Shown here: positions 35,476 to 44,971 of the stretch, in pieces
Layout of the letters: each line of letters opens with the position of its first letter
How positions within the stretch are numbered: position 1 is the first letter of the stretch
DNA from: Thermohalobaculum sp039513195
Lineage (GTDB): Bacteria > Pseudomonadota > Alphaproteobacteria > Rhodobacterales > Rhodobacteraceae
Assembly (NCBI GenBank): GCA_039513195.1
Contig: JBCCRM010000020.1
Coordinates: 1 to 64,000 of the forward strand
Direction: 5' to 3'
Length of the DNA stretch: 64,000 bases
Notes under the pieces: model-generated
Database searches by the model: none
The model's input: the letters and a program-made list of their open reading frames with translations, nothing else
Told to the model about the DNA's origin: nothing
Made by a program: the position numbers and the translations under genes

Positions 35476-36504
35476 CTAACACGCCAAACGCAGCACGACC
35501 TTGTTCGCCTCTCCCGACAGGAGGGCGTCGAACCCATCCTCGAAAGCCTCGAAATCGAGCTGGTGAGAGATCACCGGCGACACGTCGAGCCCGCTTTCCA
35601 GCATCGCCATCATCTTGTGCCAGGTCTCAAACATCTTCCGCCCATAGATCCCGCGGAAATCGAGACCCTTGAAAATCGCCTTTGAGAGATCGACCCGCGG
35701 CTTGCCCGGGAAGAGGCCCAGCAGCGCGACGCGCCCGCCGGTGATCATCGCCTCTATCAGCGCGTCGAGCGCCCGTTCCGCCCCAGCCATTTCGAGGCCC
35801 ACATCGAAGCCCTCGCGCATCCCGAGGTCGAGCATGACATCCGCCAGATCCTCCCGGTCCGCGCAAACGCCTCGCGTCGCGCCCATCTCAACCGCAAGAC
35901 CCAGCCGCGCCCGGTTCAAATCGGTCACCACCACGTGATGCGCGCCGACATGGCGGCACACTGCGGCAGCCATGCAGCCTATGGGGCCGGCGCCGGTGAT
36001 CAGCACGTCCTCTCCCGCCACATCGAAGGCAAGTGCCGTGTGCACCGCATTGCCAAGCGGGTCGAGGATTGCCGCCACCTCGTCCGGCACGCTGTCCGGG
36101 ATCGGGCGTATGTTCGCCTCCGGCACCAGGACGTAGTCTGCAAAGGCGCCGGGCAGTTGCACGCCGATACCCCGGGTGCCGGCGCAAATATGCGCCCGGC
36201 CGGACAGGCAGTTGCGGCACTGCCCACAGGCGACATGCCCCTCGCCGGAGACGCGGGCGCCCTGTTCTACGCTGGTGACACCGGCACCCACAGCAGCGAC
36301 ATGGCCGACATATTCATGCCCGACGGTCAGGCCCACCGGAACGGTGCTGCGGGCCCAATCGTCCCATTTCCAAATGTGCAAATCGGTCCCGCAGATTGCA
36401 GCCATCGAGACGCGGATCAGCACCTCGCCAGGCCCAGGCTGGGGGCGCGGCCGCTCCTCGAGCCACAGTCCCGGTCCGTCCTCGCGTTTGACGAGCGCCC
36501 TCAC
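35476..36504 (-). CDS. tdh: L-threonine 3-dehydrogenase
   Basis: A 342-residue zinc-dependent medium-chain dehydrogenase that oxidises threonine to 2-amino-3-oxobutanoate with NAD. Cys38 in ICGTDLH is the catalytic zinc ligand, and HVACGQCRNCLSGRAHIC gives the structural zinc site. GAGPIGCMAAAV is the nucleotide-binding loop. It is directly downstream of kbl, whose stop overlaps its ATG by four bases, forming the classic tdh-kbl pair. Confidence 0.96.
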   Translation of the reverse strand: MRALVKREDGPGLWLEERPRPQPGPGEVLIRVSMAAICGTDLHIWKWDDWARSTVPVGLTVGHEYVGHVAAVGAGVTSVEQGARVSGEGHVACGQCRNCLSGRAHICAGTRGIGVQLPGAFADYVLVPEANIRPIPDSVPDEVAAILDPLGNAVHTALAFDVAGEDVLITGAGPIGCMAAAVCRHVGAHHVVVTDLNRARLGLAVEMGATRGVCADREDLADVMLDLGMREGFDVGLEMAGAERALDALIEAMITGGRVALLGLFPGKPRVDLSKAIFKGLDFRGIYGRKMFETWHKMMAMLESGLDVSPVISHQLDFEAFEDGFDALLSGEANKVVLRLAC

Positions 36505-37706
36505 GGGATGACAGCCAACTCGCGCCCGACCTTCGTAAAGGCCGCAATGGCGCGGTCGAGATCGGCGTTGGAATGCGCCGCGGAGAGCTGCGTGCGGATC
36601 CGCGCGGCGCCCTTCGGCACCACGGGGTAGAAAAAGGCAGTGGCATAGATCCCCTCCGCCATCAGGCCTGCCGCAAAGCGCTGTGCCAGCGGCGCCTCGC
36701 CCAGCATCACCGGCACGATCGGGTGGCCAGCGCCCGCGAGAGTGAAGCCGGCGGCCATCATCTCCCCCCGAAATCGCGCGGCATTGGCTTTCAGGCGGTC
36801 GCGGCGTTCAGCCCCCTGGGGCTCTGCGATCATATCCAGGCATTCCAGGGTCGCCGCAACGATGGCGGGGGCCAGCGCGTTCGAGAACAGATAGGGCCGC
36901 GCGCGCTGGCGCAGCAGATCGATCAACGGTTTCGGCCCGGCAATATAGCCGCCAGAGGCACCGCCGAGGGCCTTTCCGAACGTGCCCGAAAGGAGATGGA
37001 CCTTCCCAACCAACCCAAAATGGTCGGGCGTGCCCCCGCCCTGCGGCCCCAGAAAGCCGGTGGCATGGCAGTCGTCGACCATCACCAGGGCATCATACTG
37101 CTCGGCCAGGGCACAGATGTCCGGCAGATCGGCGATGATCCCGTCCATCGAGAAGACGCCATCGGTCACGATGAGGCGGTGTCGGGCGTCTTGCGCGGCC
37201 TTCAAAGCATCCTCCAACGCCGCCATGTCATTGTTGGCATAGCGGTGGCGTGCAGCCTTGCAGAGGCGAATGCCATCGATGATCGAGGCGTGGTTGAGCG
37301 CGTCGGAGACGACCGCGTCCTCTGACCCCAGCAGCGCTTCGAAGATCCCGGCATTGGCGTCGAAGCAGGAGGAGAAGAGGATTGCGTCCTCTGCACCCAG
37401 GAACCGGGCCAGCCGCTCCTCGAGCCGCGTGTGCAGATCCTGCGTGCCGCAGATGAACCTGACCGAAGCCATACCGAGGCCGTGGCTCTCGATTGCCGCC
37501 TGGGCCGCGCGCTCCAGCCGCGGGTGATCGGCAAGGCCCAGATAGTTATTTGCGCAGAGGTTCAGCACATCGCGCTGCCCCGCGCCGGCGCGCACGGCGA
37601 TCCCGGCCGATTGCGGCGTTAGGATTTCGTATTCGCGCTTCATGAGGCCCTGCGCCTCCAAATCGCCGAGCTGCGACCGCGCCGCCTCGATCAGTGCCGT
37701 GGACAT
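36501..37706 (-). CDS. kbl: 2-amino-3-ketobutyrate CoA ligase (glycine C-acetyltransferase)
   Basis: A 401-residue class II PLP enzyme that splits 2-amino-3-oxobutanoate with CoA to glycine and acetyl-CoA. The PLP lysine is K245 in SGTFGKALGG, and the conserved VDDCHATGFLGPQGGGT precedes it. It is the first gene of the kbl-tdh operon, with a four-base overlap to tdh. The frame reaches further upstream to 38015, but the ATG at 37706 is preferred because a G-rich ribosome site precedes it and residues before it lie over a decayed phnX gene on the other strand. Confidence 0.96.
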   Translation of the reverse strand: MSTALIEAARSQLGDLEAQGLMKREYEILTPQSAGIAVRAGAGQRDVLNLCANNYLGLADHPRLERAAQAAIESHGLGMASVRFICGTQDLHTRLEERLARFLGAEDAILFSSCFDANAGIFEALLGSEDAVVSDALNHASIIDGIRLCKAARHRYANNDMAALEDALKAAQDARHRLIVTDGVFSMDGIIADLPDICALAEQYDALVMVDDCHATGFLGPQGGGTPDHFGLVGKVHLLSGTFGKALGGASGGYIAGPKPLIDLLRQRARPYLFSNALAPAIVAATLECLDMIAEPQGAERRDRLKANAARFRGEMMAAGFTLAGAGHPIVPVMLGEAPLAQRFAAGLMAEGIYATAFFYPVVPKGAARIRTQLSAAHSNADLDRAIAAFTKVGRELAVIP

Positions 37707-37802
37707 CTCCGCCCCCTCAGCCCATAACGCAGCCCTCAGAAAGCGCGATTTCGACGGCAAGTCCACCGGTAAGCGCACTGGGCGAAGCGACCGATTGGGC
37801 GC

Positions 37803-38330
37803 ATGCAGGCGGCGATCTTCGACTGGGCGGGAACGATCGTCGACTTCGGCAGCCACGCGCCAATGGGGATGGGGAAGCGCGACCAGATCGCCGCACCGCG
37901 CCCCGCCGCAGGTAGCGGCCGCCTGCGCTGCCACCCATTTGCGCACGGCCAGGACGGCCGAGATCGACACTTTCTCTGACCGGTTCGGACCGATGACGGC
38001 TGATGCTGCTGCCAAGCGTGCCGATCCTGCCCCGCAGCGCGATGGAGACAGTGGCGTAGCCGCGATGCCAGTGGATCAAGATCGGCTCGACCACCAGATA
38101 AACCGAGACAGTCATGGACCGGTTGGCGCCGCTCGCTGAGGCGAGGGGACAGGCGTCAGACTGCATCGACTGCGCTGACGACTTCATTTGAGGGGTGGCC
38201 GGGCTGGCTTGGCATCTACAAATGCATATTGGAGGTGTGGCCCTACCCAATCGAGAGGGTGATCCAGATGGGCGGCACCTCTCCGGGGGCTCGGCGAGGG
38301 GGTTTCCGGGGGCCGCATCACGGCCGGGCG
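37803..38330 (+). pseudogene. Decayed phosphonoacetaldehyde hydrolase gene (phnX relic)
   Basis: The first codons read MQAAIFDWAGTIVDFGSHAP, the typical PhnX N-terminus with the HAD Asp nucleophile, followed without the usual intervening part by PMGMGKRDQIA. Later segments in other frames still match in order: TAEIDTFSDRFGPM, SVPILPRSAMETVA, IKIGSTT with a stop close by, VMDRLAPLAEARGQ with CIDCADD, then GRPGWLGIYKCILEVWPYPI and GGTSPG. At least four frame changes, stop codons and deletions make it non-functional. A complete PhnX would have about 270 residues. No phnW lies next to it. Confidence 0.8.
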
Positions 38331-38435
38331 ACTTCTGTCCGGAAGCGCCGTGAGGGCAGCAGCGGAGGCGGTTGCCGACCGGCCTGCGCCGACAAAGCAG
38401 TAGAAGCACGGGGCTGAAAATCCCGCGTGCCGCGG

Positions 38436-38933
38436 TCAGGGGCCGGTCTCCCGACAAGTGTTACACAGACCCTCGACCTCCACCACCATGCGTTCCACCG
38501 AGAAACCCAGCGAGGTCGCCGCGTCCGACAGCGGGGCACAAGACTGCCCGCCAAAGGTCTCAGCGACCGAGCGGCATTTGCGGCAAATCCAGAATGTCGG
38601 GTTATGGTGCTCCTCCGCCGCCATACAGGCGACATATGCGTTGAGCTTCTCGATCCGGTGGGCGAGCCCGTTCGAGACCAGAAATTCCAGCGCACGATAG
38701 GCAATCGGCGGTTGGGAACCCAGACCCTCGGCATTCAGGCGCTGCAGCACATCGTAGGCGCCAATGGCCTTGTGGCTCTCCAGCAGGATCTCGAGCGCCC
38801 GCTGCCGAACCGGTGTCAACCGGAGGCGCTTTTCGGCACAAATCCGGTGGGCTGCCGCGAGCGCGAGGGCAGAACAGTCGCGATGATCATGGCTGCAAAA
38901 GGCTTTCAGACTGTCCTGCGGGTCCGACTTCAC
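38436..38933 (-). CDS. zur: Fur-family regulator, Zur type
   Basis: A 165-residue Fur-family metalloregulator. The winged-helix region has LTPVRQRALEILLESHKAIGAYDVLQRL, and the C-terminal dimer domain has two CxxC pairs (CRKC and CNTC) for structural zinc. The N-terminal HDHRDC and the lack of Fur-type details fit zinc uptake regulator Zur of alphaproteobacteria better than iron-responsive Fur. The znuABC genes it would control are not in the window. It is divergent from the membrane protein at 39206. Confidence 0.82.
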   Translation of the reverse strand: MKSDPQDSLKAFCSHDHRDCSALALAAAHRICAEKRLRLTPVRQRALEILLESHKAIGAYDVLQRLNAEGLGSQPPIAYRALEFLVSNGLAHRIEKLNAYVACMAAEEHHNPTFWICRKCRSVAETFGGQSCAPLSDAATSLGFSVERMVVEVEGLCNTCRETGP

Positions 38934-39205
38934 TGGTGCCTCGCGCTTCCTCCGATGCCGATAAACTACCCCAAGGCCTCTCGAGCGACAACGCCAGCGG
39001 GCGACTCAGCTAATGGAAGCTTAACCGAATTCCGCGACCGGTTGCATTGACGGCACCACCGGTGGGTGAGGCGAGTGCGCCGCACCCAACCCTTTGGGCA
39101 ACGCGCCGTCGGCAACCCGCGAAGAGCCCCGTCATACCGCACCGCAAGCCTCCGACGGCCCATCTTTCGCCATATACGGCGCCCAAATTCGGAAGTGTTG
39201 GCAAG

Positions 39206-39862
39206 ATGGACATAATGCTTTCCGCAATGATGATGAATCCGCTGTACGATATGCCAGAGGCGTCGCTGGAGTTGCTGGTGTCCGATCTCGCGGCACTGGT
39301 GCATCTGCTTGCGGTCACCGTGGCATTTGGCACGGTGATCTTCACGGATTACTCCACCTTGAAACGGGTTCGTCATCCAATCGACGGCGACTGGTTGGAC
39401 TCTCTCGAGCGCGCTCACACCGTGATCAGCGCAGGCATGATCATGCTATGGGTGTCCGGGATCGTCCTGGTCGGCATGAGAACCGGTTTTCAGGCGGACA
39501 ACTTCTCAGCCAAGCTGATTGGAAAGCTGATCATTGTCTCGATGCTCGCCGGCACGGCGATGGCGATCAAGTTTCTGGTTTTCCCAATCCTTGTGCGCGC
39601 CCGGGGCCGTGCCTTGTTTGCGCTGAGCCTGCCGGAGAAACGGCAATTGGCGACCTGCGGTGGTTTGTCGGTCGCCGGGTGGAGCTTGGCGCTGCTTTTC
39701 GGCGGCTCGACGATCCTAAAGACCGCCGGACCCAGCACAGTCGCGTTTATAACCCTCACTGCGTATGCGAGCGCCCTGCTGGCTTGCCACAGCGTAGCGA
39801 CGCTGACACACCAAAAGAGCTATAGTCGGCAGATCGATGTCAGCGGGGTCGCGGCCGAGTAG
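39206..39862 (+). CDS. Integral membrane protein of unknown function
   Basis: A 218-residue protein with about five hydrophobic helices, the first around residues 25-47 (LAALVHLLAVTVAFGTVIFT) and others near 70-95, 108-130, 150-170 and 178-200. I do not recognise the family firmly; the pattern recalls small heme- or copper-related membrane proteins. The frame opens at 39047, but the ATG at 39206 gives a start directly before the first helix and fits the length. It ends 12 bases from the convergent chemoreceptor gene. Confidence 0.5.
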   Translation: MDIMLSAMMMNPLYDMPEASLELLVSDLAALVHLLAVTVAFGTVIFTDYSTLKRVRHPIDGDWLDSLERAHTVISAGMIMLWVSGIVLVGMRTGFQADNFSAKLIGKLIIVSMLAGTAMAIKFLVFPILVRARGRALFALSLPEKRQLATCGGLSVAGWSLALLFGGSTILKTAGPSTVAFITLTAYASALLACHSVATLTHQKSYSRQIDVSGVAAE

Positions 39863-39874
39863 AAGGGCCGGGGC

Positions 39875-42121
39875 TCACGCGGCACCCGACATCGCTCTTT
39901 CGACACCAGTGGTCGATGTCTGGAAGGTTGCCACGACGCGGCTTAGCTGGCGCGCACCATCGGCCCCCTCGCCCGCCGCCGTGGCACTTCCGGACGCGAT
40001 CTCGACATTGCTTTGCGTCATGCTCTGCATTTCGTTGACCTGGTTGAAGACCTCCTCGACGCCGGAGGTCTGCTCGTTACTCGCCGAAGAGATCTCCCCA
40101 ATTTTTTGGCGGACATCATCGACCAAACGAACGATTTGCTCGAGCGACGTGCCAGTTTCCTGGACCAACGCGACTCCTTCGGAAACGTGAGCCCCGCCCT
40201 CCGTGATCAGGCGCTTGATCTGATCGGCGGCCTCGCTGGAGCGGCTGGCGAGGGTTCCGACCTCGGAGGCGACCACAGCAAAGCCCTTGCCCGCCTCACC
40301 GGCGCGGGCGGCTTCTACGGCCGCATTCAACGCCAAGAGATTGGTTTGTGCCGCGATCCCGTTGATCACATTGATAATATCGGCAATGCTTCGCGAGCTC
40401 GCTTCGATCCGGCCCATAGCATCGACGGCGCGATTGACCACCTCACCGCCCAGACTGGCCGCCTTCGCGGCCTCCCCTGCCAGGCCGTTCACATCCTCAG
40501 CATTCCGTGCGTTCGACGCGGCGGTCGAGGCCATCTCCTCCATCGTCGTCGAGGTGGTCTCAAGCGCCTGCGCCTGCATTTCCGCGCGGCCGAGGACGTC
40601 GTTCGAGCTTTGCTGCAGTCCCTCGCAAGCCTCGGTGATTTGGCCCGACTGACCCTGGATCTCCATCACCAGGTCGGAGAGCTTGGCGGTGGTCGTGTCC
40701 ACATTCATCTGCAACTCGGCGAAGGCGCCCTCGAAGGATCCGGTCATCGACTGCGTCAGATCCCCCTCGGCGAGCGCCGCGATGACCGCGCTTACCGCCG
40801 AAACCCCGTCCTCAACCGTCGCAAGCAGGGAGTTAACGTTCTCCGCAAGTTCGTTGAGTTCCGGATCATCGAACTTGGCTTCTACCCGTTTGCTGAGATC
40901 GCCGAACATTGCGGCGCCGACGACGGTCCCGAATTCGGCGCGAAGGCTCTGCATCATCGCCTGGCGGAGTTCCTCGTTGCGAAGATCCTGCTGCTCCTTC
41001 TCGGCCGCCATCGAGTTGACCCTCTCGGCATTCAGCTTGAACACCAAAAGCGCCTTGGCCATCTGCCCAAGTTCATGGGAATGCTCATCACCCTTGATGT
41101 CCACGCTCAGATCGCCTCCGGCCAGCCGGCCCATGTCCCGCGCCATCGCCTGCACGGCACCGGCGACCCACCGGCCGATCATCACTGCGAGCAGGACGCC
41201 AGTCGCGAGCGACGCGAGAGCGCCGATCAAAACACCCAACTGCGTCAACGCATTCAGGGCAATTCCGTCTTCTCCTAGAACGTTCTGGCGGTCCACAACG
41301 GCCTTGATCAGGTCGAAATTCGCCGCCTCGGCCCGCGGACCGAGGGTGTCGAGGACTTCTGACCGAACGTTGTCCCGCTCGGCCGTCAAAACCGAGACTT
41401 GTTCGAGCGCGTCTGCATAGAAGGACAGCTTCGCGCTCACATCCTCAAGCGCAGGCACGACTCGGAAATTCGAAATCGTCGCGAGAAGATCCTTTGCCCG
41501 GGTCACCGCCTGGGTCAGACGTTCCCGCGCCGAAGAGAGAGCGGCCGGGTTACTGCTGATCAGGAATTGTTCCGCATAAACGCGGCCGAGCAATAAGCTC
41601 TGCTGCACCAAGGCGAGCTGATAGGTGGCGCTCTCCTCGCCTGCCTCAAAGGTCGCCTGCTTGGTCTCGGTCACGCGCTTCCGGGCATCCGTCCCGGCGG
41701 TGCGCATCTCGGTGACCAGAACGTCGCGCTGGCTCTGCAAGGTGTTCATTTGGGCAAAGCCTTCGCCGTACTCCTGCGCCATGGCGGCTATCTGCCCAAG
41801 TACAGCACGCTCTTCCTCGGAAAAAAGCTGCGAAGCGTCGCCATCGTTGCTCAGGATATGGTCGATCGCAGAGGTCACCGCGTCGGCCGTTGCATCGGTC
41901 GGCTCCACCCGGTGCTTCAGCGCCGCCGTGCGCATGTCTTGAATGTCGGCACCTTGCTCACGGAGGAGCTTTATCTGTCTTGAGCTGACTTGGTATGCGC
42001 TAAACGTCTCAGCCATCACACTGGTGGTCAGATAACTGGCCACGGCAAGGCCGCTGAGCAGGGTGAGGATAACGGCGAAACCGATTGCGATGCGGGTGGA
42101 TATTCCCAAGGAAGCCAGCAT
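39875..42121 (-). CDS. Methyl-accepting chemotaxis protein
   Basis: A 748-residue chemoreceptor. A first membrane helix lies at about residues 9-31, a periplasmic helical sensor follows up to about residue 290, and a second helix is at about 292-315. A HAMP region (IGRWVAGAVQAMARDMGRL) and a long cytoplasmic signalling domain follow, with the hairpin tip near INGIAAQTNLLALNAAVEAA. The C-terminus lacks the NWETF-type pentapeptide that recruits CheR/CheB. The sensor ligand is unknown. No other chemotaxis genes are in the window. A TRAP transporter gene lies 89 bases upstream. Confidence 0.93.
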   Translation of the reverse strand: MLASLGISTRIAIGFAVILTLLSGLAVASYLTTSVMAETFSAYQVSSRQIKLLREQGADIQDMRTAALKHRVEPTDATADAVTSAIDHILSNDGDASQLFSEEERAVLGQIAAMAQEYGEGFAQMNTLQSQRDVLVTEMRTAGTDARKRVTETKQATFEAGEESATYQLALVQQSLLLGRVYAEQFLISSNPAALSSARERLTQAVTRAKDLLATISNFRVVPALEDVSAKLSFYADALEQVSVLTAERDNVRSEVLDTLGPRAEAANFDLIKAVVDRQNVLGEDGIALNALTQLGVLIGALASLATGVLLAVMIGRWVAGAVQAMARDMGRLAGGDLSVDIKGDEHSHELGQMAKALLVFKLNAERVNSMAAEKEQQDLRNEELRQAMMQSLRAEFGTVVGAAMFGDLSKRVEAKFDDPELNELAENVNSLLATVEDGVSAVSAVIAALAEGDLTQSMTGSFEGAFAELQMNVDTTTAKLSDLVMEIQGQSGQITEACEGLQQSSNDVLGRAEMQAQALETTSTTMEEMASTAASNARNAEDVNGLAGEAAKAASLGGEVVNRAVDAMGRIEASSRSIADIINVINGIAAQTNLLALNAAVEAARAGEAGKGFAVVASEVGTLASRSSEAADQIKRLITEGGAHVSEGVALVQETGTSLEQIVRLVDDVRQKIGEISSASNEQTSGVEEVFNQVNEMQSMTQSNVEIASGSATAAGEGADGARQLSRVVATFQTSTTGVERAMSGAA

Positions 42122-42210
42122 GGAGGGTTACCTTTGCCAATGATCCGGGCGGAGACCTGAGCCGGAGGCCTACCGCCCGAGGGTAAAGGCTTGGCGAATA
42201 GCGCGGGCGA

Positions 42211-43983
42211 TCAGAGCGGGAAGAGAACGACGATGGCGCCGATAAAGGCCATTGCCGCGCGTCGGACGGGATTTCCGGACGCAATCACAGCCCAAGACAC
42301 TGCGGTCAGCCCCAAGGCCACCAGTGCCGCCGCGGCGAACGCCGCCCATGGTTGGTCGGCAAGCCCAATCAGCGCCGGTTTCGCGACCATGCCGAGGGGG
42401 ATCAAGTAGAGCCCGAGGCCAAGCGCCATGGCGTGAAGCGCGACCTTGAGCCAGTTTTCGCCGACCATGCCGGCGGCGATGAAGACAGCCCCGCAGACCG
42501 GCGGGGTGATCGTAGAGAGGAGCGCGAACCAGAACACAAAGAGATGGGTTTGCAGCGGTGCGAGGCCCAGCTCGATCAGCGCGGGACCGGCGACCGAGAC
42601 GCAAATGACGTACGCCGCCGTGGTCGGCACCTCCATTCCGAGGATGAGACAGGCGAGCGCGGTCAGCAACACCGCCGGCCAGAGCGAGCCGCCAGAGGCT
42701 GACAGGATCAGCGAAGTAACTTTCACGCCAAGCCCGGTCACCGACAACACGCCGATCACGATGGAAGCGCAGAGGATGATCGCCGCAATCGTCGCGATCT
42801 GATGCCCCGCCGTCAGGCACGCCCCGGCGAGCCGCCGCCCAAAGCGGGAGAGGCTGGGGATCAGCCTTGCGTTCAGAGGCAGCAGGCAGAAAGCCGCCAG
42901 GATCGCAAGGCAGGCGGCGTATTGCGGCGTGAAACCGCCTAAGAACAGGCCGATAAGCAGGACGGCGAAGGGCACCGCGAAGAAAGCGGCAGTGATCGCG
43001 ACCTCTCGCCGAGCCGGGCGCTGCTCGGCGGGCAGGCCCCGAAGGCTATGGCGCCCCGCAAACGCGTCGATCCCGACCCATACGGCGAGGAAGTACAGTA
43101 TTGCAGGCAACAGTGCAGCCGCCATGATCTGGGTGTAGGGAACGCCCGTTAGCTCCACCATCACGAAGGCGCCGGCGCCCATCAGGGGCGGCATGATCTG
43201 CCCACCGGAGGAAGCGACCGCCTCCACAGCACCCGCTAGGGCGCGGGGATAGCCTAGCCGGGTCATGGCCGGCAGCGTCACGGCGCCGGTGGAAGCGACA
43301 TTGGCCGATGCCGAGCCAGAGATCGACCCGAACAGCGCAGAGGACAGGACGGAGACTTTGGCAGCCCCCCCGCGCAGCCCGCCTGCCGCGGCCGAAGCGA
43401 GGTTCATGAAACCCTGCCCGGCCTCACCCGCATTCAAGACGGCGCCGAGGATCACAAAGATGGCGACGATCGAGACGGAAACGCCAGTAAGGCTGCCCCA
43501 AAGACCGCCCTCGGCGATAGTGAGTGTGCCTAGGAAGCTCGCCACCGGCAGGCCGGGATGGCCGAATTCGCCCGGGATCGCGTCACCGAAAAGGCCGTAG
43601 GCCAGCGCCATGGCCGCGACCAAAGGCAAAGGCCAACCGATCGCCCGCCGCGCCATCTCCAGTACTGCGAGAAGCAGCAGGGTGGCGAGCGCCATCTGCC
43701 CAGTCCCCTCGAGGAACCCGTATTGGTCCCCCAGCGCATCGGCGTTCCAAGCGATCCAGAGACAGGCGGTGATGGTCGGCACTGCCAGCACCCAGCCGCT
43801 GACCAAGGCCACCCTGCCCTGCGCTGCGAAGACCAGCGCCCAAGGCACCGCCAAGGCCATATGCAGCGGGCGGCTGACCAGGTTTGGCACGAGGCCGGAG
43901 AAAATTAGCCAAAGATGAAAGACGACCGAGACGGCGCCGAGGGCGGTCCATAACCCGTGAGCCGCCCGGCCCGGCGCATCCAT
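42211..43983 (-). CDS. TRAP transporter fused permease (TAXI type)
   Basis: A 590-residue protein with many membrane helices, combining the small (DctQ-like, first about 130 residues) and large (DctM-like) TRAP permease parts. The segments MPPLMGAGAFVMVELTGVPY and FWFALLSTITPPVCGAVFIAAG are characteristic of the fused TAXI group. It takes up an organic acid or similar solute with a sodium or proton gradient. It lies 9 bases after the TAXI binding protein gene in the same operon. Confidence 0.92.
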   Translation of the reverse strand: MDAPGRAAHGLWTALGAVSVVFHLWLIFSGLVPNLVSRPLHMALAVPWALVFAAQGRVALVSGWVLAVPTITACLWIAWNADALGDQYGFLEGTGQMALATLLLLAVLEMARRAIGWPLPLVAAMALAYGLFGDAIPGEFGHPGLPVASFLGTLTIAEGGLWGSLTGVSVSIVAIFVILGAVLNAGEAGQGFMNLASAAAGGLRGGAAKVSVLSSALFGSISGSASANVASTGAVTLPAMTRLGYPRALAGAVEAVASSGGQIMPPLMGAGAFVMVELTGVPYTQIMAAALLPAILYFLAVWVGIDAFAGRHSLRGLPAEQRPARREVAITAAFFAVPFAVLLIGLFLGGFTPQYAACLAILAAFCLLPLNARLIPSLSRFGRRLAGACLTAGHQIATIAAIILCASIVIGVLSVTGLGVKVTSLILSASGGSLWPAVLLTALACLILGMEVPTTAAYVICVSVAGPALIELGLAPLQTHLFVFWFALLSTITPPVCGAVFIAAGMVGENWLKVALHAMALGLGLYLIPLGMVAKPALIGLADQPWAAFAAAALVALGLTAVSWAVIASGNPVRRAAMAFIGAIVVLFPL

Positions 43984-43992
43984 GGGTTGGCC

Positions 43993-44943
43993 TCAGAGAT
44001 GCTCTGGCGCCAGTGCGATCCCTTGCTCCCGGTAATAGCGGACCGCACCGGGGTGGATCTCGGTCCCGATATTCGCCAGCATTTCCGGCGACACGCCATC
44101 CCACCATTTCGCAGCCGCGCCCATGGCGCCCTTCTGCTCCCAATAGGTCTTGGTCAGACCATAAGCGGTCTCTTCATCCATCTCGGTCGTGGTGTAGGCG
44201 ACCACGGGCAGCGAGGTGGTGACGATATCCTCCGTCTGCCCCGCATAAGTCCCCGCCGGGATCACAAGGCGCGTACGCTTGGTCTGGGCGATCTGCTCCT
44301 CGGTCAGCGAAAGCACCGTCACCCCGGTCCCGGCCGCAGCCTCGACCACATTCGGCGCAGGATAGCTGCCGGCGGTCACGAACCCGTCGATCTGGCCGTT
44401 CTTGAGCGCGGGGACGGCGTTCGAGAGCTCGGCATCCGCGAGCTCGACTTTCCCCTCCAGCCCGAAGAGGCCCAGATACTTCGCCCCCTCCCGCGCACCG
44501 AAGGACCCTTTGCCCAGCAGGATGGTCTTCCCCTCCAGCCCAGCGAAATCGTCGACCCCACCATCGGCGCGGACGACGAAATGCATGGTCAACGAGGGGA
44601 TGGGGAACAGCGCCCGGATCTCGGCGAATTTCGGGTTGCCTTTGCCCTCGAACATCGCCTTTTCGCCGCGGGCCAGGCGGACCAGGGCGGGTGGCGTCGT
44701 GAACACGTAGTTGCCGGTACGTCGAGCGGCCTCCATCACGTTCTGGACCGAGCCCTGGCTCTCCTCGACCGTGACCGAAATCTCGCCGCCGGTACCGTCC
44801 TTCACCGCCTCGGCCAATTGCACGGCCATTTGGTAATAGGACGACGTGGTCTTTGCGGATTTGTATGTGACACGGGTCTCGGCCAGCGCGGCGGGTGCCG
44901 TTAGCATCAGGGCGATAGCGAGCAGACGGATTGCGGCGGTCAT
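43993..44943 (-). CDS. TAXI-family TRAP solute-binding protein
   Basis: A 316-residue periplasmic protein with a signal peptide over about residues 1-20 (cleavage near ALA). The mature protein shows the TAXI pattern: KSAKTTSSYYQMAVQLAEAV, FTTPPALVRLARG and KTILLGKGSFGAREGAKY. It delivers solute to the fused permease encoded after it. The ATG at 44943 has a GGGAGGG site; the frame opens further upstream to 45048. The PEP mutase/isocitrate lyase gene precedes it after 28 bases. Confidence 0.9.
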   Translation of the reverse strand: MTAAIRLLAIALMLTAPAALAETRVTYKSAKTTSSYYQMAVQLAEAVKDGTGGEISVTVEESQGSVQNVMEAARRTGNYVFTTPPALVRLARGEKAMFEGKGNPKFAEIRALFPIPSLTMHFVVRADGGVDDFAGLEGKTILLGKGSFGAREGAKYLGLFGLEGKVELADAELSNAVPALKNGQIDGFVTAGSYPAPNVVEAAAGTGVTVLSLTEEQIAQTKRTRLVIPAGTYAGQTEDIVTTSLPVVAYTTTEMDEETAYGLTKTYWEQKGAMGAAAKWWDGVSPEMLANIGTEIHPGAVRYYREQGIALAPEHL

Positions 44944-44971
44944 TGGGTCCCTCCCATGGGTCGCGGACCGG

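Noticed and set aside
36501..38015. Upstream start of kbl giving 504 residues
   Set aside because: The extension overlaps the phnX relic and lacks similarity to the family; the ATG at 37706 fits the normal length.
38229..38417. Possible riboswitch or small gene upstream of zur
   Set aside because: Translation shows it is the 3' part of the phnX relic (EVWPYPI, GGTSPG), so no structured RNA needs to be invoked.
40013..41278. 421-codon plus-strand open frame
   Set aside because: It lies opposite the chemoreceptor gene, has no membrane helix pattern or motif, and is a shadow.
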